Assembly: GCF_000315625.1 (NCBI RefSeq)
Contig: NW_005434661.1
Location: 609,998-673,997, forward strand
Origin: Guillardia theta CCMP2712
Lineage: Eukaryota; Cryptophyceae; Pyrenomonadales; Geminigeraceae
Reading direction: 5' to 3'
DNA: 64,000 nt
Position numbers and translations under genes: made by a program. The notes under the pieces are model-generated. The model saw only the letters and a program-made list of their open reading frames with translations, did not search any database and had not been told where the DNA came from. The first letter of the stretch is position 1; each line of letters opens with the position of its first letter. Shown one piece after another: positions 21,588 to 32,525 of this stretch.

Positions 21588-22313
21588 ATGGAAAGAGAAA
21601 GTGAAGCAGTTCCCTCCCACGAGGGAGATCCTCCGATGGACCAAGGAACGACATCAGCTCCAACAGTTGGAGAGGGCCAGGACGGGCAGGGCGAGCAGGA
21701 AGGGTTGACATCAGCCTCGGCAGTAGGAGCAGAAGTGGAGGGACTGCACGGCGAGGAGGGACGAGAGGAGGTTGGGCCTCAGGACGGACAGGATGGGCAG
21801 CAGGGTCAGCACGAGGAGGATATTGGAGCCAGAGAGGATAAGTGGGAGGATCGGGGCAACGATGTAGCTCCTTCGGCGGACCAAGATCTGACATCAGCGT
21901 CAGCAGTTGGAGCAGGGGAGGAGGGAGGGGAACAACAGGGGCAGGGGGAGCAGGGGGCAAGCGTCTCAGAGGGGCAAGAAGAGCCAACATCAGCTTCAGA
22001 AGCACAGGCGGGCGAGGAAGGAGAGGGAGAAGAAGGCAAGGCTGGGGAGGAAGGGGAGGGAGAGCAGGGAAAGGAGGGAGTTGGAATGCAGGATGGAGCC
22101 AACGAAGAAGCCTTGGGAATTACGAATTCAATCGGAGGCGAGGAGCTGAGTAATGGTGCGAAGCAAGAGGGTGAGGGAGGAGAGAGGGATCGAGCTGCGG
22201 AAGGAGACCAACGTACCTCGCCTCATCGTCTAGAAACGAACAATGATGTCGGCAGCCAAGAACTGCAAGTAAGCATGGATGCTTCTCAAGATATTTCTCT
22301 TGCGGAGCGACAA

Positions 22314-22372
<59 letters not shown>

Positions 22373-22393
22373 ACAACAGGAGCAGGAGCAACA

Positions 22394-22481
<88 letters not shown>

Positions 22482-24583
22482 CAACAGAAGCAACAACAGG
22501 AGCAGGAGCAGATGCAGGAGCAACAACAGGAGCAGGAGCAACAACAGAAGCAACAACAGGAGCAGGAGCAGATGCAGCAGCAAGAGCAAGAGCTGAGACG
22601 TGAACGTGAGAAGTTAGGCGACACCCTTACCTCAAGGTCTTCACCGCACAGTGGAACCAAGGTCCCTCCTTCCCTTGCATTCAAGTTCGTTTTACTCACC
22701 CCCCTCCTCTCAGCTCCATGGCCAGCTGAAGCCGAGCGTTGTTCCCTTCTCCGCACCGATGGTCGGGTGGGCTCTGGAGGAGCAGGAGCCGGACCTCGCA
22801 GGGACTTCGACACCCAGGAAGAGGATAATGCAGCTCTATCGCAGCCCAGACCAGGTGCCTGTCTTGCTCCCCCGTTTCTCCCTTTGCTACCTCGTCCTTG
22901 CTTTCCCTGGTGTCTCCTGTCCTTTAATCCCACGTCTTGTTGTCTCCTGCTCTTCCTACTCGCTGTCTTGGTCACCCTCCTCGCTTCTGCTCGTGTTTCC
23001 CGTTCGCCTTCCTTTTCTTGCTCTGTCTCCTCGTTGTCTGAAGGAAATGAGCTGCAGTTCCAGCGCAAGGATGGAGTATTCATGATACCCAAGGACCCCA
23101 GGTTCAAGAAGCGACTGATGGGCGTGTTAGAGTGCTACTACGGTCACCAGTTCTGCATCAAGTTAGAACAGTCGACTACTGTGCAAGAGCAGGCGGAGGG
23201 GAGAGGGAGGGATGGAGGTACAACAAGGACGGAGGAGGAAGAAGGGGAGAGGGCAGATGCGGACAGGGCGGAGGATGGAGAAAGCAAGTTCGAAGAGGAG
23301 AGAGATCTTTCCGCGGCGCCTGGAGGTGAGAAAATGTCTCCAAACTACTCAAACACAGCGTGAAGTTGATGTGCAGCAAGTACGGGGATCGGGGGCATGA
23401 AGCTGCGAAAGGATCGCGTGGAGGACGGGAAAGGAGCCGAGCCGCTGACGAGGACGAGGAGGCTGTCGTTCCTCAAGGAACTATTCTCCTCGCAAGCAGG
23501 GATGAAGGGCAGGAGAGAGGAGGAGGAGGAGAGGAAGAAGCTGTCGTTCCACGAGGCCCTGCGGCACCTGCGCCAGCTGATGCAGAAGCAGGAGATCCTC
23601 CCCAGCGAGTTCCGCCTCGCCCGCTTCAAGCTCGCTTCCATCGAGGCAGAGCTGCGAAGGAAGCCGGGGGAGCAGCAGGGAGACGGTGGGGGGAGGAGGA
23701 AGGAGACGATCCTGCCGGAGCTGCCCAAGTGCAAGGGGATGACCCCAAGGAGGCTGGCGAACCCGATCATCGCGGACGCGCAGAGGAGGATGCGGGAGAT
23801 TTTCAGCAACGCGGTGGAGTCTTTCCTGTTCTTCAACATGAGGGGAGCAAACGCCGTCTCCCCCAACGACCTCAAGAGAGGATGGGAGAGGCTGAGGGAC
23901 TACGAGGTCGACTACCGAGCTCTCTTCGTCGCGGTGAAGGCTGAGGACAACGAGCAGAGCGAGACGATCGGGTTCCTACACTTCCTGAGGTGAGGGAGGG
24001 AGGGAGGGAGGGAGGGAGGGAGGGAGGGAGGGAGGGAGGGAGGGAGGGAGGGAGGGAGGGAGGGAGGGAGGGAGGGAGGGAGGGAGGGAGGGAGGGAGGG
24101 AGGGAGGGAGGGAGGGAGGGAGGGAGGGAGGGNNNNNNNNNNNNNNNNNNNNNNNNNNNNNNNNNNNNNNNNNNNNNNNNNNNNNNNNNNNNNNNNNNNN
24201 NNNNNNNNNNNNNNNNNNNNNNNNNNNNNNNNNNNNNNNNNNNNNNNNNNNNNNNNNNNNNNNNNNNNNNNNNNNNNNNNNNNNNNNNNNNNNNNNNNNN
24301 NNNNNNNNNNNNNNNNNNNNNNNNNNNNNNNNNNNNNNNNNNNNNNNNNNNNNNNNNNNNNNNNNNNNNNNNNNNNNNNNNNNNNNNNNNNNNNNNNNNN
24401 NNNNNNNNNNNNNNNNNNNNNNNNNNNNNNNNNNNNNNNNNNNNNNNNNNNNNNNNNNNNNNNNNNNNNNNNNNNNNNNNNNNNNNNNNNNNNNNNNNNN
24501 NNNNNNNNNNNNNNNNNNNTTCCCTCCACATAGTCTATCTTATCATCAAGGAGCTCGCAGAGATGAAGACGCCAAGGAAGTGA
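21588..24583 (+). CDS. Acidic protein with Glu-Gln repeat; interrupted by assembly gap
   Basis: Starts at ATG 21588 with an acidic, Gly/Gln/Glu-rich chain containing near-repeats of TSASAVGA. A Glu-Gln run coded by (GAGCAG)n follows at 22312-22587. A good exon follows at about 23042-23162 ([19 protein letters not shown] then [19 protein letters not shown]). Another follows at about 23400-23990 ([66 protein letters not shown]). The (GGGA)n tract and an N run (24133-24519) follow, and after the gap [14 protein letters not shown] ends at TGA 24581-24583. No family recognised. The chain after 23400 looks helical and conserved, the N-terminal half disordered. Whether the segment beyond the gap belongs to the same gene cannot be shown. 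Confidence 0.55.
22312..22587. repeat. (GAGCAG)n hexanucleotide repeat, coding
   Basis: About 276 bases of GAGCAG with CAACAG and AAGCAA variants. In the + frame of the acidic protein it codes Glu-Gln. The same hexamer family is intronic at 44.9 kb. Confidence 0.95.
23993..24132. repeat. (GGGA)n tract at the edge of an assembly gap
   Basis: An uninterrupted GGGA tetranucleotide tract, right after the FLHFLR exon, running into undetermined bases at 24133. The true length is unknown. The open frames through it (Arg-Glu-Gly, or Leu-Pro-Pro-Ser on the other strand) are artefacts. Confidence 0.95.
24133..24519. other. Assembly gap (N)
   Basis: 387 undetermined bases between the GGGA tract and TTCCCTCC. 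The gap probably reflects failure to assemble the repeat. Confidence 0.99.
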
Positions 24584-24808
24584 AAACAATACCCGACATT
24601 CCCTCCATCACTCCTTTCCTCTCTCCCTTCCCGCCCCCCCCCCCTTTGTGCCTCGTTCATCCTTGAATTGCTTCCTCCCTCCCTCCCTCCCTCCTCTCTC
24701 TCTCCTCCTCTCTCTCTCTCTCCCTCTCTCCCTCCCTCCTCTCTCTCTCTCTCTCTCTCCCTCTCTTCACCATTCATCCTTGCACTCTTCTTTCGCACAT
24801 CGCTGGTT

Positions 24809-26975
24809 TTACGAGCGTCCAAACTTGATTCGATAAGCTTCTGCTGCAGGAGCAGCGTCCTTCTCCCTTTCCTCCCCCTCCTTCCCCTTCCCCTCCTTTC
24901 CTCCCGCCTTCTTCTTCTCTGTGTACACCATCCCTGTCAAACTAAAGATTGTAATGCAACAAAAGCTCAAACCTGCTGGCCGTGAGAATGCAGGAGGGTT
25001 CTTCTTCACCGTTGATTTCTTGCTCGGGATAGACCAGCCCTGCCCTCCACCTTTCTTGCCCGCCTCTGCCTTCGTCTTCTTCTCCTCCACCAACTCCTTC
25101 TCGCCCTCCTCCTCCTCCTCATCCTGCGTATCTTGCCCGGTCAGAGTTGAACATCTCAAGCTTCCTTCTCACCTCTTGTTGCTTCTTCGTCTTCGTCTTC
25201 TTCTTCTTCTGCTCCTTGACATCCTTCTTGCTCTTCTTCGACTTCTTCATCACGGCCTCCTTCACTTCTGCCGAAGACATCCGGATCAGGTCGTCTTCCA
25301 CCTGCCCTGCTGTCAATCTCTAGGCACATCCGACCGCCTGCTCCTCACAGTGAACGTCCAGTCGGGCTTGTACTTGCACAACACAGATTTGAGATCCCTC
25401 AAGCTCGGAAAACACTGTATCCTCTGGTCAGCATGGCCTCTGTTGCCGGCCCGCTCCTCTCTCCTCTCTCCTCTCCCTCCTCTCCTCTCCTTTTTACTCA
25501 GCAGTACTATCCTTCTCTTCCTCTTCCTGCCTCCCGCATGATCTCTCTTCACCTCCGACTCGAAGTCTCCTGCGCAGTCTCGGTAACCTTGGAGACTCAA
25601 GTTCAGCACAGCAGCAGAGCACAGCATCGCTCCGCTCCTCGACCTCGGAACAGCCGAGCGTCGTCGATCAGGATGGTGTCTTGCTCGTGGACGTGCTGGA
25701 GGGTGTGAAAGAGCTCCTGCAGGACCTAGGAAGCTATTCCTCACAACCCCGGCAGCCTCCTCGTCTTACCGCACCGGCGTGTCCATGGTCGACTTGGACG
25801 TCTCGAACCGAGACCCTGAGAAATGTCCATCCAACCAGAAGATGGCTGCTTTCGACCGATCCCGCTTCTCAAGGAGAACAGGAAGCACGTCCACCTGGAG
25901 GGAGGGAGGGTCAGAGGTGCGGCAACGGAGGGCAAACACTGTCAGGTACGCTGTCTCCCGTGATGATCTGGATGTTGTCGTGCCCTTGGAACCTCTTCCT
26001 CGCCATGTCAGCGATCTGAGAGCTGATCTCGATGGACTTGATCCTAGGAAAGTGATCCTTGATCCCGTTCAATGTCTCCCCGTACCAAACACCTGCCGCA
26101 CCCTAATCAACACTCCACCCCCCAGCAGCCTCCAGCGAACCTGTCTCGTAGAACTCCTCTGCGCCTGTCTGAGCCTTGTAGTCGAGGATGTACTTGACCT
26201 TCTTGTCCGGCGCGAGTCCCTTGTGCTTCTGGTACTTGTTCCCCTTCGGCAGCCCCTTGTCATCGCAAGCTTCGTTCCACCGTTGATTGGTGAAGTTGAG
26301 CTGCGCTTCCAGCGACAGAGACCGCTCCTCAGACGCGTGCACCAGCGAGAAGATGCGCTTGTGCGCCATGGCATTGTCAGGGCGATATCGCAGCACCTGC
26401 AGGTAAAGGTGCACAGCATGGTCGACCTTGCTATGTGTCTCAAGGATCCTCGCAAGCTTCACAAGGTCCTCCACCCTCCCCTCCACGTTGAGCTCCTTGC
26501 TGCTCCCCAGCTCCTCTGCATCCAGGAACTCTCCTTCCTCATAGTAGTTCTTGACAGGGAGCTCATAGCAATCCGGCGGCTCTGCAAAGGCTAAATCGCC
26601 GAACTGCATCTTCCAGTGGCAGCCCAACTCCAGCGCATACTGGTAAGCGCGGCATGGTTTCCTGTATCTCTCACTGCCGTCTCCCTCACAGGGCGGGATC
26701 AGGAGATTGCAAGTGACTGCACGAAACAGCTGCTCGCAGAAGTCACCGGAGAGGCTCATCCCCCCCTTGCCCGACTCCTTCCAACGCGGGATCTCCGCGC
26801 CTACGATTTGTCGAGCCTGCGCTTCTGCCTGCTGCAGGTTGACACTGTCGTACACCATGTAGTCGAGCATGTCGCACTCCTGCAGGTCCTCCTCCCTCCT
26901 CCTGCAGGAGCTCTCTCCTCCCGAGGCCAGCCATGCCGCTACCACCACCAACAGCACGCGGCGGGCCCAAGCCAT
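24809..26975 (-). CDS. Secreted protein: Cys-rich region, helical repeats, methyltransferase-like domain, Lys-rich tail
   Basis: ATG at 26975 (an upstream TTG is not needed). Signal peptide MAWARRVLLVVVAAWLASG. Exon 1 has a Cys-rich part with FCEQLFRAVTCNLLIPPC and YRKPCRAYQYALELGC, reminiscent of frizzled-type Cys spacing. It then has a TPR-like stretch (LVKLARILETHSKVDHAVHL, YRPDNAMAHKRIF). Later exons give a class I methyltransferase-like core: YGETLNGIKDHFPRIKSIEI, ARKRFQGHDNIQIITGDS, KAAIFWLDGHFSGSRFE, QDTILIDDARLF and CFPSLRDLKSVLCKYKPDW. The last exons are Lys/Glu-rich (KKSKKSKKDVKEQKKKK; EKKKAGGKEGKGKEGE) and end KFGRS at TAA 24811-24809. The FWLDGH and LIDDAR blocks are seen in secreted or Golgi methyltransferase-like proteins of plants and algae; the substrate is unknown. 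The tail splices (for example CAG at about 25122) are inferred. Confidence 0.65.
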
Positions 26976-27311
26976 CGCCGGACAACAGAACAAATTTCAG
27001 ACAGTCCAGTCATCGATGGGGTGGGGTGTTTGCATGTTAAAGGTAGGGGTACTTTTGTGAGGAGGGACAGGGTACTTTTCTCTTTGTGTTGTCAGGGTAG
27101 GGTAGGGGCAGTTGAGGATTATAACGGTCCTGATAACGGAAAATAAATTGACGGTTAAGACATGAAACGGAATGTTGCCAGAATAGCGGGAGACCCAGAG
27201 GGGGTGGGGTACTCAGCTTCACTGACAACTAGGGGGTACTTTATCATTTTTTGAAGGGTACTCACCACCAGGGTGGCTGATGACATGGGGTGAACCCTCC
27301 TGAAGAGACAG
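26976..27311. promoter_or_regulatory. Divergent promoter region with GGGTA motifs
   Basis: 336 bases between the starts of two divergent genes for secreted proteins. It holds repeated short words: GGTAGGGGTACTTTTG (27042), AGGGTACTTTTCTC (27069), GGGTAGGGTAGGGGC, and GGGGGTACTTTATC (27232). The repeated GGGTACTTT may be a shared promoter element. Confidence 0.4.
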
Positions 27312-28326
27312 ATGGCAGCCATGCGTGCGGTAGCGCTGCTCCTTGTGGGCATGGCGGTGATGGCGGAGGGTAGCAAGCAGAAGCTGCTTCAGGAGGAGCT
27401 CGAGGATGCTGTCCTCACCAATACAGGAAGCAAGATCGCTACCTCCAAGCTCTACAGGACTGGAGAGCCCGTGGGAGACTTCCCCCAGCCCTCGGATCCT
27501 CGCATGAACCTCAAGTCTCCCAAGAAGTGGCAGGCAACCTTCGCCACCAACGTTGGATCCTTCAACGTCATTGTTCACCGTGACTGGTCGCCTAAGGTAT
27601 GGTTCCATGCGATGCCATGCTTCCTCCTGCTGTGGTCGATTTGAAGATCCCTAATGTTTTCTGCTCGTTTTGTACGCGTCCGTCGAGTGATGTGGCCTTT
27701 CCCTAGTGTTGTCGCGATGCATCGTAACCCTGATGACTATGTCCTGATTTTGTCACGCCAGGGTGCCGACAGGTTCTACAGCTTGGTCATGAACGACTTC
27801 TACGATGGGGCCCGCTTCTTCCGATATGCTGACAACTTCGTCGTGCAGTGGGGGTTGAAGGGAACCCCTCAGATCGACTCGCTGTACGAGAATGGCGCGA
27901 ACATCATGGATGATCCTCAGTTCAAGAGCAACACCAAGGGAAGGATCACCTTCGCCACCAGCGGACCCAACACCCGATCCACCCAGGTCTTCGTCAACCT
28001 TGCGGACAACACCTTCCTGGACAGCCAGGGCTTCACTCCCTTCGGTGAGCTGGCCTCCGAGGACGACCTCAACATCTTCATGAGGAAGATCAACGCCGAG
28101 TGAGTTCTGCTGGCGGGCAGCCCTGACGATACGTTTCTCATGAGCGCGTGCAGGTACGGCGAGAAGGCGAACCAGAACAAGATCATCCACGAGGGCAACC
28201 AGTTGTACCTCAACTCTCACTTTCCCCACATGTGAGGCTTCGGAAGAATTTCCTGGTCGATGCTCAGACTGATGGTCTTGCAGGTCTTACATCAAGTCTG
28301 AGAAGGTGCAGGTCTTGGAGGAGTAA
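27312..28326 (+). CDS. Secreted or ER cyclophilin-type peptidyl-prolyl isomerase
   Basis: Exons 27312-27596, 27762-28099, 28154-28231 and 28284-28326, all with clean GT-AG borders; about 247 residues. Signal peptide MAAMRAVALLLVGMAVMAEG. The cyclophilin core follows: WQATFATNVGSFNVIVHRDW, DRFYSLVMNDFYDGARFFRY, DNFVVQWGLKGTP, GRITFATSGPNTRSTQVFVN, LDSQGFTPFGEL. The Arg of the FFRY block matches the catalytic Arg of the FHRV motif. The usual MIQGGD reads VVQWGL, so activity may be altered. It would act in protein folding in the secretory path. The last exons (NKIIHEGNQLYLNSHFPHM, SYIKSEKVQVLEE) are family-like. No ER-retention signal is seen. Confidence 0.85.
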
Positions 28327-28721
28327 ACGGTGGTCAGTTTCCACGGGGTTGATGGAGAAGTTTTGTGAATGAATCTTAATTTTCTTTGAACTGAAGTTGC
28401 ATATCAATATCATGGTTGCAACATCGTGAAACCCTCCGTGAATGGGACATGCTGACAGTTACTAGCGTTCGTGGTCGGATTTGGCATGTGAAACTCAGGC
28501 TATGTCTCGTCACGGTAGATAACTGTAGTACCGTAGTACGCAGACTGCTTGAGCTTCCGATGCTCTTCCGATGCTCGGATCGGATCGGACGCAGTTGGCT
28601 GCTTGCCATCTTGCTTGCTCGTCCAAGAGCCTGTCCGGAGAGCCAGTGGGGAAGCCCGCCTCACCAGGACGATTCTCCAGCGCCCCGACACGCAATGGGG
28701 CCAGGGACAGGGCGTAACCTG
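28327..28721. other. Intergenic between two + genes
   Basis: About 390 bases between the cyclophilin stop and the UPF0301 start. The second half is GC-rich and partly open in frame with the next gene (ATGs at 28416 and 28695), so the 5' end of that gene may lie further upstream. Confidence 0.5.
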
Positions 28722-30475
28722 ATGGCGGTGATGCTGGCATGCTGTGCCTGCTGCTCCAGCGCTTGGATGTGTCGATCCCTATCATCTCTCCCACGTCTGC
28801 GACCCTCCGCCACCTGCCTCCGTCCATCTGTGGCTCGTAGGAGTGCGCTGCTGTCGGTGCAGGCAAGTTCCGATGGCAGCTCGCAAGGTGTGTGGAGGGA
28901 GGGGTCGGTGGAGCCAGGATGCGTGCTCGTGGCGTCTCCCGAGGAAGTGGATCACTTCTTCCGCCATGCTGTCGTCCTGCTGCTCGAACATTCCGATGGC
29001 GGATCCAAGGGAGTCGTTCTCGAGATGGCGACGGCGTTCATGCTGCAGGAAATGGCTCCAGCAGCGTTCCTGGAGCATCCTCTGGGAGAGAACTCCCTGT
29101 TCAGAGGAGGAAGCAGCGGGAACGACAAGGTGATCATGCTGCACGCCCTCGAAGACGTGCAGACCTCGAAGCCGATCGGGAGACATGGGGTGTTTGCGGG
29201 GGGCATGCAAGAAGTGAAGGAGCTTGTCTCGGAAGGAAGAGCATCGAGTGATCAAGTCAAATTCTTGTAATCCTCCTCTCCGCCTTCGTCCTCTGACCCC
29301 ATTTTATCGCCCCATCCTCCTGATCCTGATCCTGATCCTGATCCTGATCCTGATCCTGCTCCTGATACTGATCCTGATACTGATCCTGATACTGATCCTG
29401 ATACTGATCCTGATACTGATACTGATCCTGCTCCTGCTCCCTGCCCCACACACCATCCCACAACCCGGTATCTGTTTTCCATCTTCCTTATTTGGATTTA
29501 CTGCAGTTTTAACCATTGCGAGTGGCTGCCGGGGCAGCTCGAGCGAGAGATCGAGCAGAAGACTTGGAGGGTCGGCTTCATCCCTCCCCAGCTCTGCATG
29601 CGGCAGGTCCCTCCCTCCCTCCCTCCCTCCCTCCCTCCCTCCCCTGTCAATTGACTGGTCCCTTTTCCCCGTTAGGTCTCCTCGCAGAGTGAGAGGATCA
29701 AGATGGTCGAGGGCCCTCGCTTCGACTCCACTAAGGTAGCAACGTGTGCATGTCCTGCTCAGACCTAATGCCATGATAAAAAAATAGCCTCTCTGGGATA
29801 TCATACAGGAAGACCCAGTTTTCCTCGCATCGTCCTCTTCCTCGTCTTCCTCTTCATCGCCCTCGCTTCCCACACAAGTTCGAGAGGAGGAGTCACCAAA
29901 AGAGCAGAACGAGCTGAGCCAGAGCCGAAAGTTGTTCTTTGAGCTTCTGCTCCAGGTATCGTGTTTTCCTTCGCCTCTCCATCCGATGACAACCACATTC
30001 CCTTCAGCGTATTCTCGATTTCCGCAAGGAGAATGACGTGGAAGGCGTCCTGGCGTTGCTAGATGCAGGAGCTGAAGTGTACGAGAGGAAGGGAGCAGCG
30101 AAAATCAAGAGCGTCTTACAGGTCAGGGGTTAGGATGGAGCCTAGATTTTCTCTGCCCTGCTCACTTTACCCGTGAAGGAAAAATGGTCCCAGAAGCCCT
30201 CGGTCGCCATGGAACTGAAGGGCGTGGAGTTGCAGGGAGGAACTTCAGGTGAGGAAGACGAAGAAGCTTGCTCGGCCCATCGCTCATGTCGTGATCCGCT
30301 CCTCTCCAACAGTCAGCGTCAAGTACACACTGCGAGCGGACGGCGGAGCTCAGGAAGCCTTCAGATCAGACGAGGTCAGAGGGAATCTTCCCCTGCCTCC
30401 CTCGCTCACTCTCTTGCGCAGGAGGTCATCTTCTCCTCCTCAGGCCTGATCAGGAGCATCCGAGCGCACGGCTGA
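28722..30475 (+). CDS. UPF0301/AlgH family protein with extra C-terminal NTF2-like region
   Basis: N-terminus MAVMLACCACCSSAWMCRSL then Ser/Arg-rich sequence, possibly an organelle leader. The UPF0301 core: VEPGCVLVASPE, FFRHAVVLLLEHSDGGSKG, LFRGGSSGNDKVIMLH, GRHGVFAGG, then after an intron full of TGATCC repeats FNHCEWLPGQLEREIEQKTW, which corresponds to the family's GYxGWxPGQLExE block. Further exons add SERIKMVEGPRF, a Ser-rich linker, FFELLLQ, LDFRKENDVEGVLALLDAGA, KWSQKPSVAMELKGVEL, VSVKYTLRADGG and EVIFSSSGLIRSIRAHG, ending at TGA 30473. The latter part looks like a SnoaL/NTF2-type fold (inference). The biochemical role of UPF0301 is not settled. The stop lies 25 bases from the next gene's stop on the other strand. 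Confidence 0.75.
29323..29431. repeat. (TGATCC/TGATAC)n hexanucleotide repeat
   Basis: About 109 bases of CCTGAT and ACTGAT hexamers in the intron between the UPF0301 blocks QVKFL and FNHCEW. Confidence 0.95.
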
Positions 30476-30500
30476 TGGAAAAAGTTTTATTCAGACATGT

Positions 30501-32525
30501 CTACATGGGCCTCATAGGGTCATGCAAATCCTTGTTCTTGTTGATGAATTCAGCGTTGTGCAAGATCAATCCCCCCCCCTTGGCCCGAGAAAACACCTCA
30601 GCAAGCTCCTGTTGCCTCCCGACTTGCTTGTACTCGGGAAGGGGAGGAGTGTCCGGGAGGTCACGAATGGACTGCCCCGGAGGGGTTCTGCCGTCCTGCG
30701 GCACGTAGCCCGACCTGTATGAGAGGCTCTTGGAGAGGCTCCTGGAAGGATCAGGGATCAGAAGCTGGATCGGAAGGCAGGACATCCTTTAGAGAAGGAA
30801 AAGACGAGTGCAACAATCATGGGAGGCAAAGCAGGAGAGGAGGAGTGGTGAGCGGAGGGGATGGTAGGAGAGGAGGGCAGGGAAGGGTAGGGGATGGTAG
30901 AGGGGGGGGGGGGGGCAAAACTAATGAGCTCATGAGCAAACGCTGTTACCTAAGGGACGACTCCTGATCCTTGACCTGCTTCCTGAGCGCGATGTTTTCA
31001 GCTTGCTCCTGCGCTCTCGTCACATCATGTAAGGCCGTGAAGACCAGCAGCGCACCTGCTCAAGAGAGCTCTGCAGCTTCTGCTGCATCCTCTTCTCGCC
31101 GGCAAGAACTCGAGAAAGGGAGTTCATCCCCTCGCTCCTGACGACCCTCCTATAGTCATGCCCGTTGGACAGGATGTCTCCTGACTGCTCCCCATCCTTC
31201 CTGGCAAAGAATCCGTGGCGATCATGCTCGTACGTCGACGGGTCATACGGAGTGCCGTATACCTGCGATGATAATTCAGAATGATCGTAGCTGACTGGCA
31301 CAACGAGAATTACATCATCGACGTATGAGTTCCTCAAAGACGCGCCATGCTCGGCGCCCCGGCAGAAGGACAGGCAAGGGCTGTCTTTGAGCAGAGAGCT
31401 GCAGCCATACTTGGCGATGGTGTCCGTGCACTGGCGAGCAACTGCCGTCTTGGAATCCTCGTAACCCGTGTCGTTGTCGTTGAGGATGACGTCATCAGAG
31501 GCGGGATGCTCTCGAGTCTTCGCGTGCCTCACTTGCTTCGCCTGCGTTCTGCTCGCTGGCTCCTCTACTTTCCTATCGCTCTTCTCCCTCTTGATGTTTC
31601 CCTCTGCTATGATTGCCCGTGCTCTCCGTGCAGCCTTCCTCCTCTCCTCCGCAAGCTCCAGGTCCTTGGAGGCTTCAGAGTGCTTCTCCTGGGCGATCTT
31701 CTCCGCCTCAAACGCCTCCTTGGCTGCCCGCGCCGCCGCCTTCTCCTCTGCCTCTGCTTCCATCAGCTTCTTCCTCCTCACTGCCAACTCGTGTGCAACG
31801 ATCTTGTCACGGGCATCACTCTCCTTGCCCTTGGCCTCTTCAACAGCCTTGGCCGATCGCAGAACTCCGAGGACGCTTGATTTGATCCCAGGAACCCGAG
31901 ATCCCTCAGCGATGGCAGAGACTTCTTTCGTCAATCTCCTTGCGGTGACAATCATCTTGCTCAGCTCCTCACGAGCTTGCTTGTCATCGTCTCCCTTCAA
32001 GTCAAAGACGTCCAGGTCCTTGTCATCAGACTTGATCCTGACCTGTGCTAACTTCTTCTGGATCGCGTTCGCCGCAGAGCTCGGGAACTGGGCAGCATGC
32101 TTGATCGTGTGCCTGTGATTCGCCCAGCTTCTCTTCTCCCTGCTCCCCTTCCTGTCCAGCTGACTGCGCAGGTCCCGCACGGCATTCAGGGCATTCTTCA
32201 TCTCGGCAGCCAGATCCTTGGAGGTCGTCGAGCTGTGAGCAAGAGAGGCAAGCTGGTCTATGCTCTTGGAAAGCTCGCTCTCTGTTGCCCTCGCCGCATG
32301 GCTCAGGCCATCGTCGATGGGGGCGCTGCTGACGGACGAGTGGAGAGACTGGAAGAAGCTGTTGAGCTCTCCCCGGGACCTCCGGCTCGAGATCTTGGAG
32401 GCCGACTTCATGTCATGCGCGAGCAGCGATACATCGCCTCCTCTCCTCATCGACCACCAGCTCACGGCCACGAGCATGCAGCATGCCAGGGCTGCCGCTC
32501 CTCCAACCCTCCGAGCCCGCTGCAT
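30501..32525 (-). CDS. Signal-anchored coiled-coil protein
   Basis: ATG 32525 follows a GC-rich patch. N-terminus MQRARRVGGAAALACCMLVA: an Arg-rich start and one hydrophobic helix, so a signal anchor (type II) or signal peptide. The rest is Ala/Lys/Glu/Arg-rich and helical, for example KLMEAEAEEKAAARAAKEAF and LELAEERRKAARRARAI, clearly coiled coil. Near residue 400 a short four-Cys segment appears (QCTDTIAKYGCSSLL, SPCLSFCRG). A splice near 31055 leads to AQEQAENIALRKQVKDQE and a final exon with YRSGYVPQDGRTPPG, ending NKDLHDPMRPM at TAG 30503. No family recognised. Convergent with the UPF0301 gene at 25 bases. Confidence 0.7.

Noticed and set aside
22230-22589. Poly-Leu and Ser-Arg frames through the GAGCAG repeat
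   Set aside because: They are shadows of the repeat; the flanking sequence supports only the Glu-Gln frame.
31320-31430. ShK-type Cys-rich peptide domain in the coiled-coil protein
   Set aside because: Only four Cys are present with unsuitable spacing; a local disulfide pair is a simpler reading.
31347-32118. Long + frames opposite the coiled-coil gene
   Set aside because: Antisense shadows of a Lys/Glu/Ala-rich coding region.
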